Assembly: GCA_943788775.1 (NCBI GenBank)
Contig: CALSRO010000002.1
Coordinates: 248,001 to 312,000 of the forward strand
Direction: 5' to 3'
DNA from: an uncultured Flavobacteriales bacterium
GTDB taxonomy: Bacteria; Bacteroidota; Bacteroidia; Flavobacteriales_G; Salibacteraceae
DNA: 64,000 nt
Shown piece by piece: positions 36,715 through 45,428 of the stretch. Both the position numbers and the translations under genes were made by a program. A model generated the notes under the pieces. That model did no database searches, was not told the DNA's origin, and saw only the letters and a list, made by a program, of their open reading frames with translations. Each line of letters starts with the position of its first letter. The stretch's first letter is position 1.

Positions 36715-36999
36715 CTAGAATAAAGACCGAAAAACGTGGAAAATGTTTGGAAATTCGAAAGAAAAATTATCTCCTGAATTGCTGTCGGGATTAGTCGATT
36801 TCGATGAGTTACCTGAAAACTTATTCTCCACATTGTCATCAATTCGAACTCCCGAATTTACAGATGAAATTGAATTTTCCAAAGCATCCGCTTCACGCTC
36901 AGACTCAAAGAAGCCCAAGGAAGAGACGGCTATTACCGACACCAAAACAAACTTTGATAAATAACTTCTCACAGACGCAAATTTAATCGCTAGCTGCAC
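36715..36999 (-). CDS. possible small exported protein (uncertain strand)
   Basis: The region 36677-37112 between ctaA and tatC has no recognisable gene. A minus-strand frame with a GTG start encodes 94 residues with a membrane or signal-like segment (KFVLVSVIAVSSLGFF) and an acidic, Ser/Asn-rich tail. It would be co-directional with ctaA (38-bp gap). On the opposite strand, a 73-residue frame at 36743-36964 encodes an acidic, soluble, low-complexity product (DFDELPENLFS, KKPKEE). Only one of the two can be real. Neither has a good promoter box, and I recognise neither. Confidence 0.3.
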   Translation of the reverse strand: MQLAIKFASVRSYLSKFVLVSVIAVSSLGFFESEREADALENSISSVNSGVRIDDNVENKFSGNSSKSTNPDSNSGDNFSFEFPNIFHVFRSLF

Positions 37000-37112
37000 A
37001 CTAGCAAATAATTACGTTGTTTTTTGATGGATATAATCGGATTGAAATTCCAAAATTGAGTTTTATACACACCGATTTGAACCATCTTTGCAGATTGTAG
37101 ATTTTGAACCCC

Positions 37113-37940
37113 ATGAGTCAAACCCACCATGATGAAATGTCTTTTCTGGATCACCTTGAGGTGCTCCGATGGCATTTGGTGCGGTCAGTTTCTGCGATAC
37201 TTATTGCGGCTATTGGTGCGTTCATCCTAAAGGGCTTCATTTTTGACACGGTCATTTTCGGCCCTAAAAAATCCGATTTCCCAACATATCGCTTTCTCTG
37301 TAAGATGAGTGATAGGATGAGCGAAATTGTTCCCAGTTTGTTTCCAGAGGGAGCTATTTGCATTGGCCAAGACCTGCCTGCCTTAGTCAACCTGAGTATG
37401 GCTGGACAATTCAGCGCTCACATACTAATCTCGCTGATTGCGGGAATAATCATTGCCTTTCCATATTTAGTGTGGGAGGTTTGGCGCTTTATCAAGCCTG
37501 GTCTAAAGTCGACTGAGCGTAAGTATGCACGAGGTTTTGTATCAGCGACTACCTTTCTCTTCATGAGCGGTGTAGCATTTGGATATTACGTCATTTGCCC
37601 CCTATCCGTGAATTTTTTCTTGAATTATCAAGTCAGTTCCGAAGTATTAAACAGTCCAACACTTAGCACTTATGTATCTCTAATATCTACAGTTGTACTT
37701 GCTTGCGGAGCAGTTTTTGAACTTCCTGTTCTTGTATTCTTTTTAACGAAAGCGGGTGTGTTGACCCCACAACTTTTGAAAGCATTTAGACGTCATGCAA
37801 TTGTGGGTGCACTTGTGCTATCTGCAATTATTACTCCTCCAGACATCTTTAGTCAGATACTTGTGACTATTCCAATTCTTGTGCTTTATCAGGTGAGCAT
37901 TTGGATCTCAGGGATGGTGATGCAATCAACCGATGAATAG
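37113..37940 (+). CDS. tatC: Sec-independent translocase subunit TatC
   Basis: TatC is the twin-arginine signal receptor of the Tat protein exporter in the inner membrane. The product of about 275 residues has the N-terminal signature (MSFLDHLEVLRWHLVRS) and six membrane segments. The motif of the first periplasmic/second segment region is AFPYLVWEVWRFIKPGLKST, followed by ERKYARGFV. FELPVLVFFLTKAGVLTPQL and SAIITPPDIFSQILVTIPIL complete the pattern. ATG 37113 was chosen over the in-frame TTG 37104. A -7-like box (CATCTTTG, 37083-37090, one mismatch) lies 22 nt upstream. tatA/tatB are not in the window. Confidence 0.94.
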   Translation: MSQTHHDEMSFLDHLEVLRWHLVRSVSAILIAAIGAFILKGFIFDTVIFGPKKSDFPTYRFLCKMSDRMSEIVPSLFPEGAICIGQDLPALVNLSMAGQFSAHILISLIAGIIIAFPYLVWEVWRFIKPGLKSTERKYARGFVSATTFLFMSGVAFGYYVICPLSVNFFLNYQVSSEVLNSPTLSTYVSLISTVVLACGAVFELPVLVFFLTKAGVLTPQLLKAFRRHAIVGALVLSAIITPPDIFSQILVTIPILVLYQVSIWISGMVMQSTDE

Positions 37941-37965
37941 AACCAACCCAGGCATAGTTGACAAA

Positions 37966-40437
37966 ATGAATTTTTCCACGGTGAAAATTCTTGCCTTGGC
38001 TTTGCTATTTATTTTTGTTGGAGAAACCACTACGGCTCAAAAAACTATTGTTGCCGGTAAAATATACGAGGCAGAGACTGGCCTTCCGGTTCCTTTTGCG
38101 AATGTTTATTTCAAGGACAGTAAAATTGGCACAACCTCAAATGAATCTGGAACCTACAGAATCGAAACCTATTACCCATCAGACTCACTCATCGTTTCTG
38201 TTTTAGGTTTTAAACGCATTGCCATGCGCACAAAACCAGACAAATCACAAATTATAGATTTCCCTTTAGAAGTGGCCGGTATTTCGCTTGGTGAGGTAAC
38301 TATAGTTGCCGACAAAAAAGCCAAGGACCCAGCTGTGGAATTAATGAAAAAGGTGGTTCGGAACAAAAAGGCAAACAATCGCGAAAAGCTTTCGGCATAT
38401 GAGTATGATGTCTACAACAAGATTGAGTTTGACATGAACAACATCAATGAGAAATTCACCAATCAAAAGGTAATGAAGCCCTTTGATTTTGTGTTTGACA
38501 ACATTGATAGCACCTCAGAAGAAAAGCCTTTTCTACCTATATTTTTAACCGAATCGTTTTCCAGGTATTACTATCGGAAGAATCCAAAAAGCTCGATGGA
38601 AAATATTAAGGCCACCAAAGTTGCGGGTGTAAAAAATGAAAGCGTAAGCCAATTTCTTGGAGACATGTATCAAAGTACCAACGTTTACGAAAACTATGTA
38701 GATGCATTTGGAAAAAGCTTTGTGAGTCCACTTTCAGATTTCGGCTTCACTTCATATAAATATTACCTACTGGATAGCGCGGTTATTGATCGCAAGAAAT
38801 GCTATAAAATCGCTTTTCTGCCACGCAGAAAAGGAGAACTAGTATTTGAAGGTGAAATGTGGATTAATGATACTACTTATGCTGTGAAACAAATTGATGC
38901 TAGCATCACTGAAGATGCGAACATCAACTGGATAAACACCTTTTCTGTTCATCATGAATATGACCAGGTTGAGGATGAAATCTGGATGCTATCCAAGGAA
39001 AATGTTGTTGTCGACTTCAATATTTCAGACAAAGCCATTGGTTTTTATGGACGTAAAACGACCATGTATTCTGACTTTATTATCAATGAAGAGAAGGATG
39101 GATCTTTCTACAGCACCTTTAACAACATCATTGTTTCTGACAGCGCGAACGAGTTTGGAGAAGACTTCTGGCAGGAAAAACGTCCCGAAAAGCTCAGCGA
39201 AAATGAATACAAGGTCTATGAGATGGTGGATACCATTCAACAAATTCGGGCCTTCAGAACATATGTAGACATAGTTACCCTCTTTGTGAATGGACACTAT
39301 GAAATGAAATACGTTGACCTCGGTCCCTATTTCACTGTCTTTAGTTTCAATCAAGTAGAGGGGGTAAGGTTGAGGGCCGGTGGACGAACCAACAGCGATT
39401 TCAGCACACGGCTAGGACTAGAGGGCTATTTGGCTTACGGAACCAAAGATCAACGATTCAAATACAAAGCCGCAGGAAGATATTTTATATCGAAAAGCCC
39501 ACGTCAGATCATTAGCCTCAGTGCTCAAAATGACCTTGAACAACTTGGCCAAAGTGCGAATGCTTGGAGAACCGACAACATTCTTTCTTCTGTTTTCCGA
39601 AGAGCTCCATTCCGGTTTAATGCATTTGAAGAATATAAAGGAGGTTATGAAATCGATTACTTCCCTGGCTTCAGCACAAAATTTGAATTTGCCCGAAAGG
39701 ACATGTATTCGGTAGGTGATGTTTTGTTTAAAAGAACCGCCTCAGACGGGAGTACTTATGACATCAATCGATTAAGCACAGCCCAAATTAACTTCAGTGC
39801 AAGATTTGCCTATCGAGAAAAGTTCATTAGTGGTGATTTGGATCGAATTAGCATGGGTACAAAATACCCGGTTTTCGAAGTCAATGCTCAGCTCGGAATA
39901 AAAGGTTTCCTCGGTGGTGACTATGAGTATCAGAGACTGTCATTTAGAGTTTCGGACCGTTTCCCACTTAATCCAATTGGTCAAAGTGAAGTAGTTATTG
40001 ACGCTGGAAAAATTTGGGGTACCCTACCCTATCCGCTCCTGCAAATGTTTCCGGGTAATCAGACTTATTTCTATGATGAATATGCATTCAATCTGATGAA
40101 CTACTATGAATTCATTGCTGACGAATGGGTCACTTTACTTTACACTCACCATTTTAATGGACTTATGTTCAACAAAGTGCCTCTTTTCCGAAAATTGAAA
40201 TGGCGCGAGGTGGCTACCTTTCGTGGTGCTGTTGGTGGATTGTCGAATAAACACAAGGCAGAACTTGAATTTCCAAAGAATCTTTACGATTTGAATAAAC
40301 CGTATTTCGAGGCAGGCGTGGGTGTCGAGAATATTTTAAAGATTTTTAGGGTTGATGCGCTTTGGAGATTGTCATATTTGAACAATCCAAACGTTGTTCC
40401 TTTTGGCGTGAGACTTACCTTCCAAATAGAATTTTAA
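37966..40437 (+). CDS. DUF5686 / carboxypeptidase-like regulatory-domain outer-membrane protein
   Basis: The product of about 823 residues has a signal peptide (MNFSTVKILALALLFIFVGE, cleaved near TTAQ). A CarboxypepD_reg-like beta-sandwich follows (AGKIYEAETGLPVPFANVYF, NESGTYRIETYYPSDSLIVS). The large DUF5686 region includes KKAKDPAVELMKKVVRNKKA, FLPIFLTESFSRYYYRKNP and RRKGELVFEGEMWINDTTYA. The last 350 residues have alternating beta-strand character and end in Phe (VRLTFQIEF), which suggests an outer-membrane barrel. The function is unknown. The ATG at 37933 overlaps tatC by 8 bp. ATG 37966 was preferred because it gives a normal signal peptide. lptB follows after 3 bp, which hints at an envelope role. 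Confidence 0.85.
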   Translation: MNFSTVKILALALLFIFVGETTTAQKTIVAGKIYEAETGLPVPFANVYFKDSKIGTTSNESGTYRIETYYPSDSLIVSVLGFKRIAMRTKPDKSQIIDFPLEVAGISLGEVTIVADKKAKDPAVELMKKVVRNKKANNREKLSAYEYDVYNKIEFDMNNINEKFTNQKVMKPFDFVFDNIDSTSEEKPFLPIFLTESFSRYYYRKNPKSSMENIKATKVAGVKNESVSQFLGDMYQSTNVYENYVDAFGKSFVSPLSDFGFTSYKYYLLDSAVIDRKKCYKIAFLPRRKGELVFEGEMWINDTTYAVKQIDASITEDANINWINTFSVHHEYDQVEDEIWMLSKENVVVDFNISDKAIGFYGRKTTMYSDFIINEEKDGSFYSTFNNIIVSDSANEFGEDFWQEKRPEKLSENEYKVYEMVDTIQQIRAFRTYVDIVTLFVNGHYEMKYVDLGPYFTVFSFNQVEGVRLRAGGRTNSDFSTRLGLEGYLAYGTKDQRFKYKAAGRYFISKSPRQIISLSAQNDLEQLGQSANAWRTDNILSSVFRRAPFRFNAFEEYKGGYEIDYFPGFSTKFEFARKDMYSVGDVLFKRTASDGSTYDINRLSTAQINFSARFAYREKFISGDLDRISMGTKYPVFEVNAQLGIKGFLGGDYEYQRLSFRVSDRFPLNPIGQSEVVIDAGKIWGTLPYPLLQMFPGNQTYFYDEYAFNLMNYYEFIADEWVTLLYTHHFNGLMFNKVPLFRKLKWREVATFRGAVGGLSNKHKAELEFPKNLYDLNKPYFEAGVGVENILKIFRVDALWRLSYLNNPNVVPFGVRLTFQIEF

Positions 40438-40440
40438 TCC

Positions 40441-41217
40441 ATGAAACTGAGAGCCGAGAGTTTAATCAAAAAATATGGCAGTCGCCAAGTTGTCAAAGGA
40501 GTTTCAGTTGATGTTGAACAAGGTGAAATAGTGGGATTGTTGGGACCAAATGGTGCTGGAAAAACTACCACATTCTACATGATAGTAGGATTAATTAAAC
40601 CTAATAGCGGTAAGATATTCTTGGATGATGAAGACTTTACAGGTCTACCCATGTACAAGCGGGCTCAAAGAGGGGTGGGTTATTTGCCCCAGGAGGCGTC
40701 TGTATTTAGAAAACTAAGTGTTGAAGACAACATTAAGGCCGTACTAGAAATGCGCAAGGGTATGTCGAAGAAGGAGCAAAACGAAAAACTAGAAGACCTA
40801 CTTGACGAATTTGGATTACAACATGTACGTAAAAACCGAGGGGACCTACTTTCAGGAGGTGAAAGAAGAAGAACGGAAATTGCTCGAGCCTTAGCCTCAG
40901 ATCCAAACTTCATTTTGTTGGATGAGCCATTCGCAGGTGTAGATCCAATTGCCGTGGAAGATATTCAGTTCATAGTGAGCACGCTAAAAAGCAAAAACAT
41001 TGGAATTCTCATCACAGATCACAACGTTCAAGAAACATTATCGATCACCGATCGTGCTTATTTACTCTTTGAAGGAAATATATTAAAAGCGGGCTCAGCC
41101 GAAGAATTGGCGAGTGACCCGGAAGTACGAAGAGTTTATTTAGGACAGAACTTTGAATTGAAGAGAGCGAAACCTGTGAATAGAAAGGCTCAGCAGGCTG
41201 AAACCTCAAAAGAATAA
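40441..41217 (+). CDS. lptB: lipopolysaccharide export ABC transporter ATPase LptB
   Basis: This is the ATPase that powers extraction of LPS from the inner membrane with LptFG. Its 258 residues have Walker [10 protein letters not shown] (residues 35-43), Q-loop region [20 protein letters not shown], signature [17 protein letters not shown], Walker [14 protein letters not shown] and H-loop [20 protein letters not shown]. The [15 protein letters not shown] and [10 protein letters not shown] motifs are LptB-typical. It follows the DUF5686 gene closely (3 bp). Its last 28 bp overlap the convergent purS gene. Confidence 0.93.
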   Translation: MKLRAESLIKKYGSRQVVKGVSVDVEQGEIVGLLGPNGAGKTTTFYMIVGLIKPNSGKIFLDDEDFTGLPMYKRAQRGVGYLPQEASVFRKLSVEDNIKAVLEMRKGMSKKEQNEKLEDLLDEFGLQHVRKNRGDLLSGGERRRTEIARALASDPNFILLDEPFAGVDPIAVEDIQFIVSTLKSKNIGILITDHNVQETLSITDRAYLLFEGNILKAGSAEELASDPEVRRVYLGQNFELKRAKPVNRKAQQAETSKE

Positions 41218-41441
41218 CCTTCCACTATCTGATTGCAAAGCAGCTTTTTACAAGCTTCATCCACTTTAGTTTTTGCCACATCTTCTGACGCTGCTTCCAC
41301 TTCAAGGGTGATATGCTTTCCAATTCTGACATTCGAGATTTCACTCAAACCCAAGTTTCCCATTGAAGAGGACACTGCTTTACCTTGTGGATCGAGCAGA
41401 TTTGCGTGCGGCATGATGTCTATTTCAGCTTTGAATTTCAT
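41190..41441 (-). CDS. purS: phosphoribosylformylglycinamidine synthase subunit PurS
   Basis: PurS is the small subunit of the PurS-PurQ-PurL complex in purine synthesis. The 83-residue protein matches the family: [60 protein letters not shown]. It usually sits beside purQ/purL, but here it stands alone. It overlaps the 3' end of lptB by 28 bp on the opposite strand, and its start overlaps the end of pssA by 17 bp on the same strand. It is thus probably transcribed from the pssA promoter. Confidence 0.88.
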   Translation of the reverse strand: MKFKAEIDIMPHANLLDPQGKAVSSSMGNLGLSEISNVRIGKHITLEVEAASEDVAKTKVDEACKKLLCNQIVEGYSFEVSAC

Positions 41442-42315
41442 TAGTCTTTATATCAGAATTTGAAGCGCCAAAAATGGCATAAATCCATGAGAGCACGAAA
41501 TAGCCAGCCATAAAAATCGGCAGAATCAGGAAATCAATCAATCCTATGTCGATAAAGGAAATGCGCGTATAAGGCAAAAGGAATATCAGATAAGATATCA
41601 CCGCCCAAATTATAAGACTGTACCTCCATTTGTTAAGTCTCCAGCTTAGACCGCTGAATTTGAGGGAAAGCATTGGAATCTTCACCACCATCATGGCGGC
41701 AAGAACAACGGATGAAATTTGATAAAATAATGGCTCGAACATCATTTTCACAACCATAAAGTCAGAAGGATCCCATCGTCTTTCCCTTCCAATAATATCA
41801 ATAAACCCATCTGATAGGAGATAGTAAAAGTTCAATTTGTAATGTGCTTCCAATACTAGAGGAATCCCAATCACAGTGATGCACATGGCAGGGGTTGGCA
41901 ATCCAAGAAAATGTGGTCGGGCAGTTTCATCAAGATTGTAAACTGCTAATCGATAAGCTGCTGCCATTGGAACCAACATAGCCACAGAGCAGTTCAAAAA
42001 ATCCATAGTAGTCCAACGCGAAATTTCAACAAAGTATATGCCTCTGCCAATGCTGATCATTTGAAACAAAATGAATCCCGGAAGCAAGCCAAATGTCACC
42101 ATGTCGGCCAAGCTATCCAGTTCTCCACCCAGCTTACTTTGAGCGCGAAGTAATCGAGCCGCGAAACCATCGATGAAGTCTAAAACCAAGGCCACAGCCA
42201 CACAGTAAATGGCCAACACCATTTCTTCTTTCGCGATAAGCACGATTCCGAGCAATCCCATACCCACATTGCCCAGGGTAAAGAGATTTGGAATAAAACG
42301 TATGATGGAATTCAT
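41425..42315 (-). CDS. pssA: CDP-diacylglycerol--serine O-phosphatidyltransferase
   Basis: The enzyme makes phosphatidylserine, precursor of phosphatidylethanolamine, in the inner membrane. The 296-residue protein has the CDP-alcohol phosphotransferase motif DFIDGFAARLLRAQSKLGGE followed by LDSLAD (D-x2-DG-x2-AR-x8-G-x3-D-x3-D, about residues 46-71). About eight hydrophobic segments are visible. GNVGMGLLGIVLIA near the start and FGLLPGFILFQMI after the motif fit PssA rather than PgsA. It is the first gene of a short minus-strand unit with purS. Confidence 0.92.
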   Translation of the reverse strand: MNSIIRFIPNLFTLGNVGMGLLGIVLIAKEEMVLAIYCVAVALVLDFIDGFAARLLRAQSKLGGELDSLADMVTFGLLPGFILFQMISIGRGIYFVEISRWTTMDFLNCSVAMLVPMAAAYRLAVYNLDETARPHFLGLPTPAMCITVIGIPLVLEAHYKLNFYYLLSDGFIDIIGRERRWDPSDFMVVKMMFEPLFYQISSVVLAAMMVVKIPMLSLKFSGLSWRLNKWRYSLIIWAVISYLIFLLPYTRISFIDIGLIDFLILPIFMAGYFVLSWIYAIFGASNSDIKTNEIQS

Positions 42316-42410
42316 AGGAGGCGAATATATTGCCTTTAAGTCATCCTATTTGAGGCAATTTTATGACTAAAATGAAGTTATTGCGGTCCACCCTACAGTA
42401 GTTTCATTCG

Positions 42411-42418
42411 TACATTTG
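42411..42418 (+). promoter_or_regulatory. -7 box TACATTTG for the PorV/PorQ-like gene
   Basis: A perfect TAnnTTTG match, 11 nt before ATG 42430, gives an expected leader of about 8 nt. It would drive this gene and the PorU2-like gene that overlaps its end. Confidence 0.55.
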
Positions 42419-42429
42419 TTTTCATCAGC

Positions 42430-43512
42430 ATGAGAGGATTATTCGTTATTTTAGTTTTATCACAATTACTAGGCATCTCTGTCACACAGGCCCAGGCTCC
42501 AAAGTATAGTAATGAGTTCCTAAGTATCGGAGTTGGTGCGAGGGGATTGGCGATGAGCAAAGCACAAGTTGCATCCGTAAATGATGTTACAGCTGCTTAC
42601 TGGAATCCTGCTGGACTAAAAGGCATTACTGACAACCTGCAGGTGAGTGCCCAACATGCCGAATACTTTGCCGGAATCGCTAAATACGACTACGTAGGTG
42701 TCGGGACTAAAATTGACGAAACCAGTGCGGTTGCTTTGAGCATGATTCGTTTTGGAGTGGACGATATTCCGAATACTACTCAGTTAATCGATCAAAACGG
42801 ACAAGTAAATTATGATCGCATCACCACCTTTTCGGCTGCTGACTATGCCTTTTTACTTAGTTATGCCAAGCAATTAGGCGAAAAGGGATTGACAGTCGGT
42901 GGAAATGCAAAAGTCATATATCGTCAAGTTGGAGACATGGCTCGTGCTTGGGGATTTGGCATTGATGCGGGTGCACAATATCAATTTGGAAAATGGAAAG
43001 TTGGCGCGGTGGGTCGTGATATTACCTCCACTTTCAACTCTTGGAAGTATAGCTTAGATTCGACCACTATTGCTGTTTTTCAAGCAACTAACAATGACAT
43101 TCCCAAAAATGGATTAGAAATCACTCTACCTAAAGTCAGCTTGGGTGTTGGTCGAAAATTCGTGATCAAGGATAAAGTTGGGATAATGCCCGAACTGAAC
43201 ATCGACATTTCTACAGATGGAAAACGAAATGTTTTAATTCCCGGAGACCCATTTAGCTTCGACCCAAACCTAGGTTTAGAACTTTCCTATCAAAGCATCT
43301 TCTACATTAGAGGAGGTATAGGCAATGTTCAAAGGATTAAAGCAGAAATTGGAAATTATAATGAATACACTTTCCAACCAAACATTGGGGTTGGTGTGAC
43401 CATCAAGGATCTATTAAGCATCGACTATGCGTTAACCGACATAGGAGATCAAAGCGTTGCACTTTATTCCAACGTCTTTAGTTTGAAATTGGCATTAAAT
43501 CGAAAGAGCTAG
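42430..43512 (+). CDS. PorV/PorQ-family outer-membrane protein
   Basis: This FadL-like outer-membrane barrel belongs to the family that includes the T9SS shuttle proteins PorV and PorQ. The 360-residue product has a signal peptide (MRGLFVILVLSQLLGISVTQ, cleaved near AQA). It then has the family start FLSIGVGARGLAMSKAQVAS and VNDVTAAYWNPAGLKGI, and continues in beta-rich sequence to the C-terminus (VFSLKLALNRKS). The ARGLAMSKAQVAS start differs from classical PorV as I remember it, so I use the family name only. Its stop codon overlaps the GTG of the PorU2-like gene by 1 bp, so the pair is likely translated together. Confidence 0.85.
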   Translation: MRGLFVILVLSQLLGISVTQAQAPKYSNEFLSIGVGARGLAMSKAQVASVNDVTAAYWNPAGLKGITDNLQVSAQHAEYFAGIAKYDYVGVGTKIDETSAVALSMIRFGVDDIPNTTQLIDQNGQVNYDRITTFSAADYAFLLSYAKQLGEKGLTVGGNAKVIYRQVGDMARAWGFGIDAGAQYQFGKWKVGAVGRDITSTFNSWKYSLDSTTIAVFQATNNDIPKNGLEITLPKVSLGVGRKFVIKDKVGIMPELNIDISTDGKRNVLIPGDPFSFDPNLGLELSYQSIFYIRGGIGNVQRIKAEIGNYNEYTFQPNIGVGVTIKDLLSIDYALTDIGDQSVALYSNVFSLKLALNRKS

Positions 43513-45428
43513 TGAAAAAACTTTTACTCAGTGTTTTTATCTGTATTTCCTTTTTTTCATCCGTTGGGCAGGTCGGCAACGAATGGATCGACTTTGGAGC
43601 AGATCAGCGCTATGTAAAGTTTAAGATTGGCAAAACGGGCTTGTACCGAATCGACAAAGTCACATTAGAATTCGCCCTTCAAAGCCTTTCCCCATCTGTC
43701 AATCTAAACTCTATAGACCCAAGAACAATTCAAGTTTTTACAAAGGGAGTTGAACAACCTATTTTTATAGCTGGTCAGAGCGATGGAGCGTTCGATTCTG
43801 GTGATTACATAGAACTATTGTGTGAGGCAAATGATGGTTGGTTAGATGAACGACTTTACCCAACTGCAGCGCATCAAACTAATCCTCACTACAGTTTATA
43901 TTCAGACACTTCGACCTACTTTTTAACATGGCTCACCGATGGAAGTTTTTCATCTGAACGATATATAGATATACCCTATGGAGGCGCGGCTGTGTCTCCC
44001 ATGCCTTACTTCTGGTATGAACAAATCAAGAGTCCAAATTCAAATTATCACGGAGGTCGCAACATTGGTGCAGGTGTGACAAACACCCTCTATCACGGGG
44101 GAAAGGGTTGGATAAGTAATGAGTTTGGTTACAATGGAAATACCAATCGTACGCTACCCAATCAAATATTTAATACACCGAATGCGCTACTTAGTGCAAG
44201 TGCGCCAAATGCCAGACTTGAGACGGCATTGGTAGGAATCAACAATGGTGCTGGGGGAGTTAATGCACACCATGTGCGACTGAGATATAAAAGTGGCATC
44301 ACGAAAGTTGAATTTGACGATGTGCTTTTTGGAAGTTATGATTACGTAAGGCACAACGGTTCTTTAGATGCTCAACTTTTTACAAATGATGATTTCACAT
44401 TGGATGCCTATACGTCAGTAGTTGGAGCATCCAATGAAACCAGCTCGGATTATTCTGCCTTGGCTTACATGAAACTGCAATACGCTCACGACATGAAAGT
44501 CACTGGTGAAAACCTATCTGAGCTCAATATGATTGGACCATCAAGCAGCACTGCCTTGCACGTTAACCTGCTAAATTGGGGCAGCGAGACGACAAGCTAT
44601 TTGTATGATAAAAGTCTTAAACGGAGGTATGCGATTTCACAGCCTGGATCAACTTTAAAAACCAAGGTGATTGCAGGACCAGAGCGTTCATTATACATTC
44701 AAAAAGATAACACGATCACTTCTCTCTCTGCAAACAACATAGAGCCAGTAGGAACTACAGGTCGATTCATCGACTATTCCACTATTGAAAAGGATTCGGC
44801 TTTTATAATAATTACGAATAGAGACCTTTCTACTTCGGCTGCACAATACGCTGCATATCGGAACAGTACCCACAACGGTAGAACCGTAGTAGTATACGTT
44901 GATGACTTATACGACCAATTTGCGTACGGAATTCAGCTACATCCTCAAGCCATTCGCGGTTTTTGCAAGCAAGCTATTGACACATGGAATTCGCCACCAC
45001 AATATTTACTCCTTCTTGGTAAGGCAATTGAAGAATCAACGCATCGTAAATCCGCGGTAAACAGATCGCAAGTATTGGTTCCAACGATGGGCTCACCTCC
45101 ATCCGATAATCTGCTCACTATGGGACTTGGAACGCATCCGTACGCTCCTGCCATTGCCACAGGCCGTCTTGCGGTGACTAATAACACAAGCGTTACGCAA
45201 TACCTCAATAAATTGAGGGAAGCCGAACTTGCTCAAAACGACATCGCCTCAGAATACACCATCAATAAAAGACTTTGTCAAAAGCACGTGTTGCAATTTG
45301 CAGGGGGGTCAGACTCAAAAGAAAATCAAGACTTTAGATCGTATTTAAAAAACTATGAGAGCCTCTTAGAAGGACCGCGCTTTGTGGTGAGGTCTTCTTG
45401 TTTTCAAAAACTACTGGTGCTGTCATAG
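43512..45428 (+). CDS. PorU2-like T9SS sortase, N-terminal part (broken by frameshift)
   Basis: PorU-type proteins are gingipain-like (C25) peptidases that remove the C-terminal signal of T9SS cargo and attach it to the surface. This frame encodes 638 residues: a signal peptide (KKLLLSVFICISFFSSVGQ), then YVKFKIGKTGLYRIDKVTLE, GDYIELLCEANDGWLDERLY and HPQAIRGFCKQAIDTWNSPP at the entry of the peptidase domain. After GPRF at about residue 624 the frame shifts and runs into 14 unrelated residues and a stop. Adding one G near 45384 restores GPRFGGEVFLFSKTTG and joins it to the next frame, giving one protein of 1720 residues. The start is GTG, overlapping the PorV/PorQ-like gene by 1 bp. Confidence 0.8.
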   Translation: MKKLLLSVFICISFFSSVGQVGNEWIDFGADQRYVKFKIGKTGLYRIDKVTLEFALQSLSPSVNLNSIDPRTIQVFTKGVEQPIFIAGQSDGAFDSGDYIELLCEANDGWLDERLYPTAAHQTNPHYSLYSDTSTYFLTWLTDGSFSSERYIDIPYGGAAVSPMPYFWYEQIKSPNSNYHGGRNIGAGVTNTLYHGGKGWISNEFGYNGNTNRTLPNQIFNTPNALLSASAPNARLETALVGINNGAGGVNAHHVRLRYKSGITKVEFDDVLFGSYDYVRHNGSLDAQLFTNDDFTLDAYTSVVGASNETSSDYSALAYMKLQYAHDMKVTGENLSELNMIGPSSSTALHVNLLNWGSETTSYLYDKSLKRRYAISQPGSTLKTKVIAGPERSLYIQKDNTITSLSANNIEPVGTTGRFIDYSTIEKDSAFIIITNRDLSTSAAQYAAYRNSTHNGRTVVVYVDDLYDQFAYGIQLHPQAIRGFCKQAIDTWNSPPQYLLLLGKAIEESTHRKSAVNRSQVLVPTMGSPPSDNLLTMGLGTHPYAPAIATGRLAVTNNTSVTQYLNKLREAELAQNDIASEYTINKRLCQKHVLQFAGGSDSKENQDFRSYLKNYESLLEGPRFVVRSSCFQKLLVLS

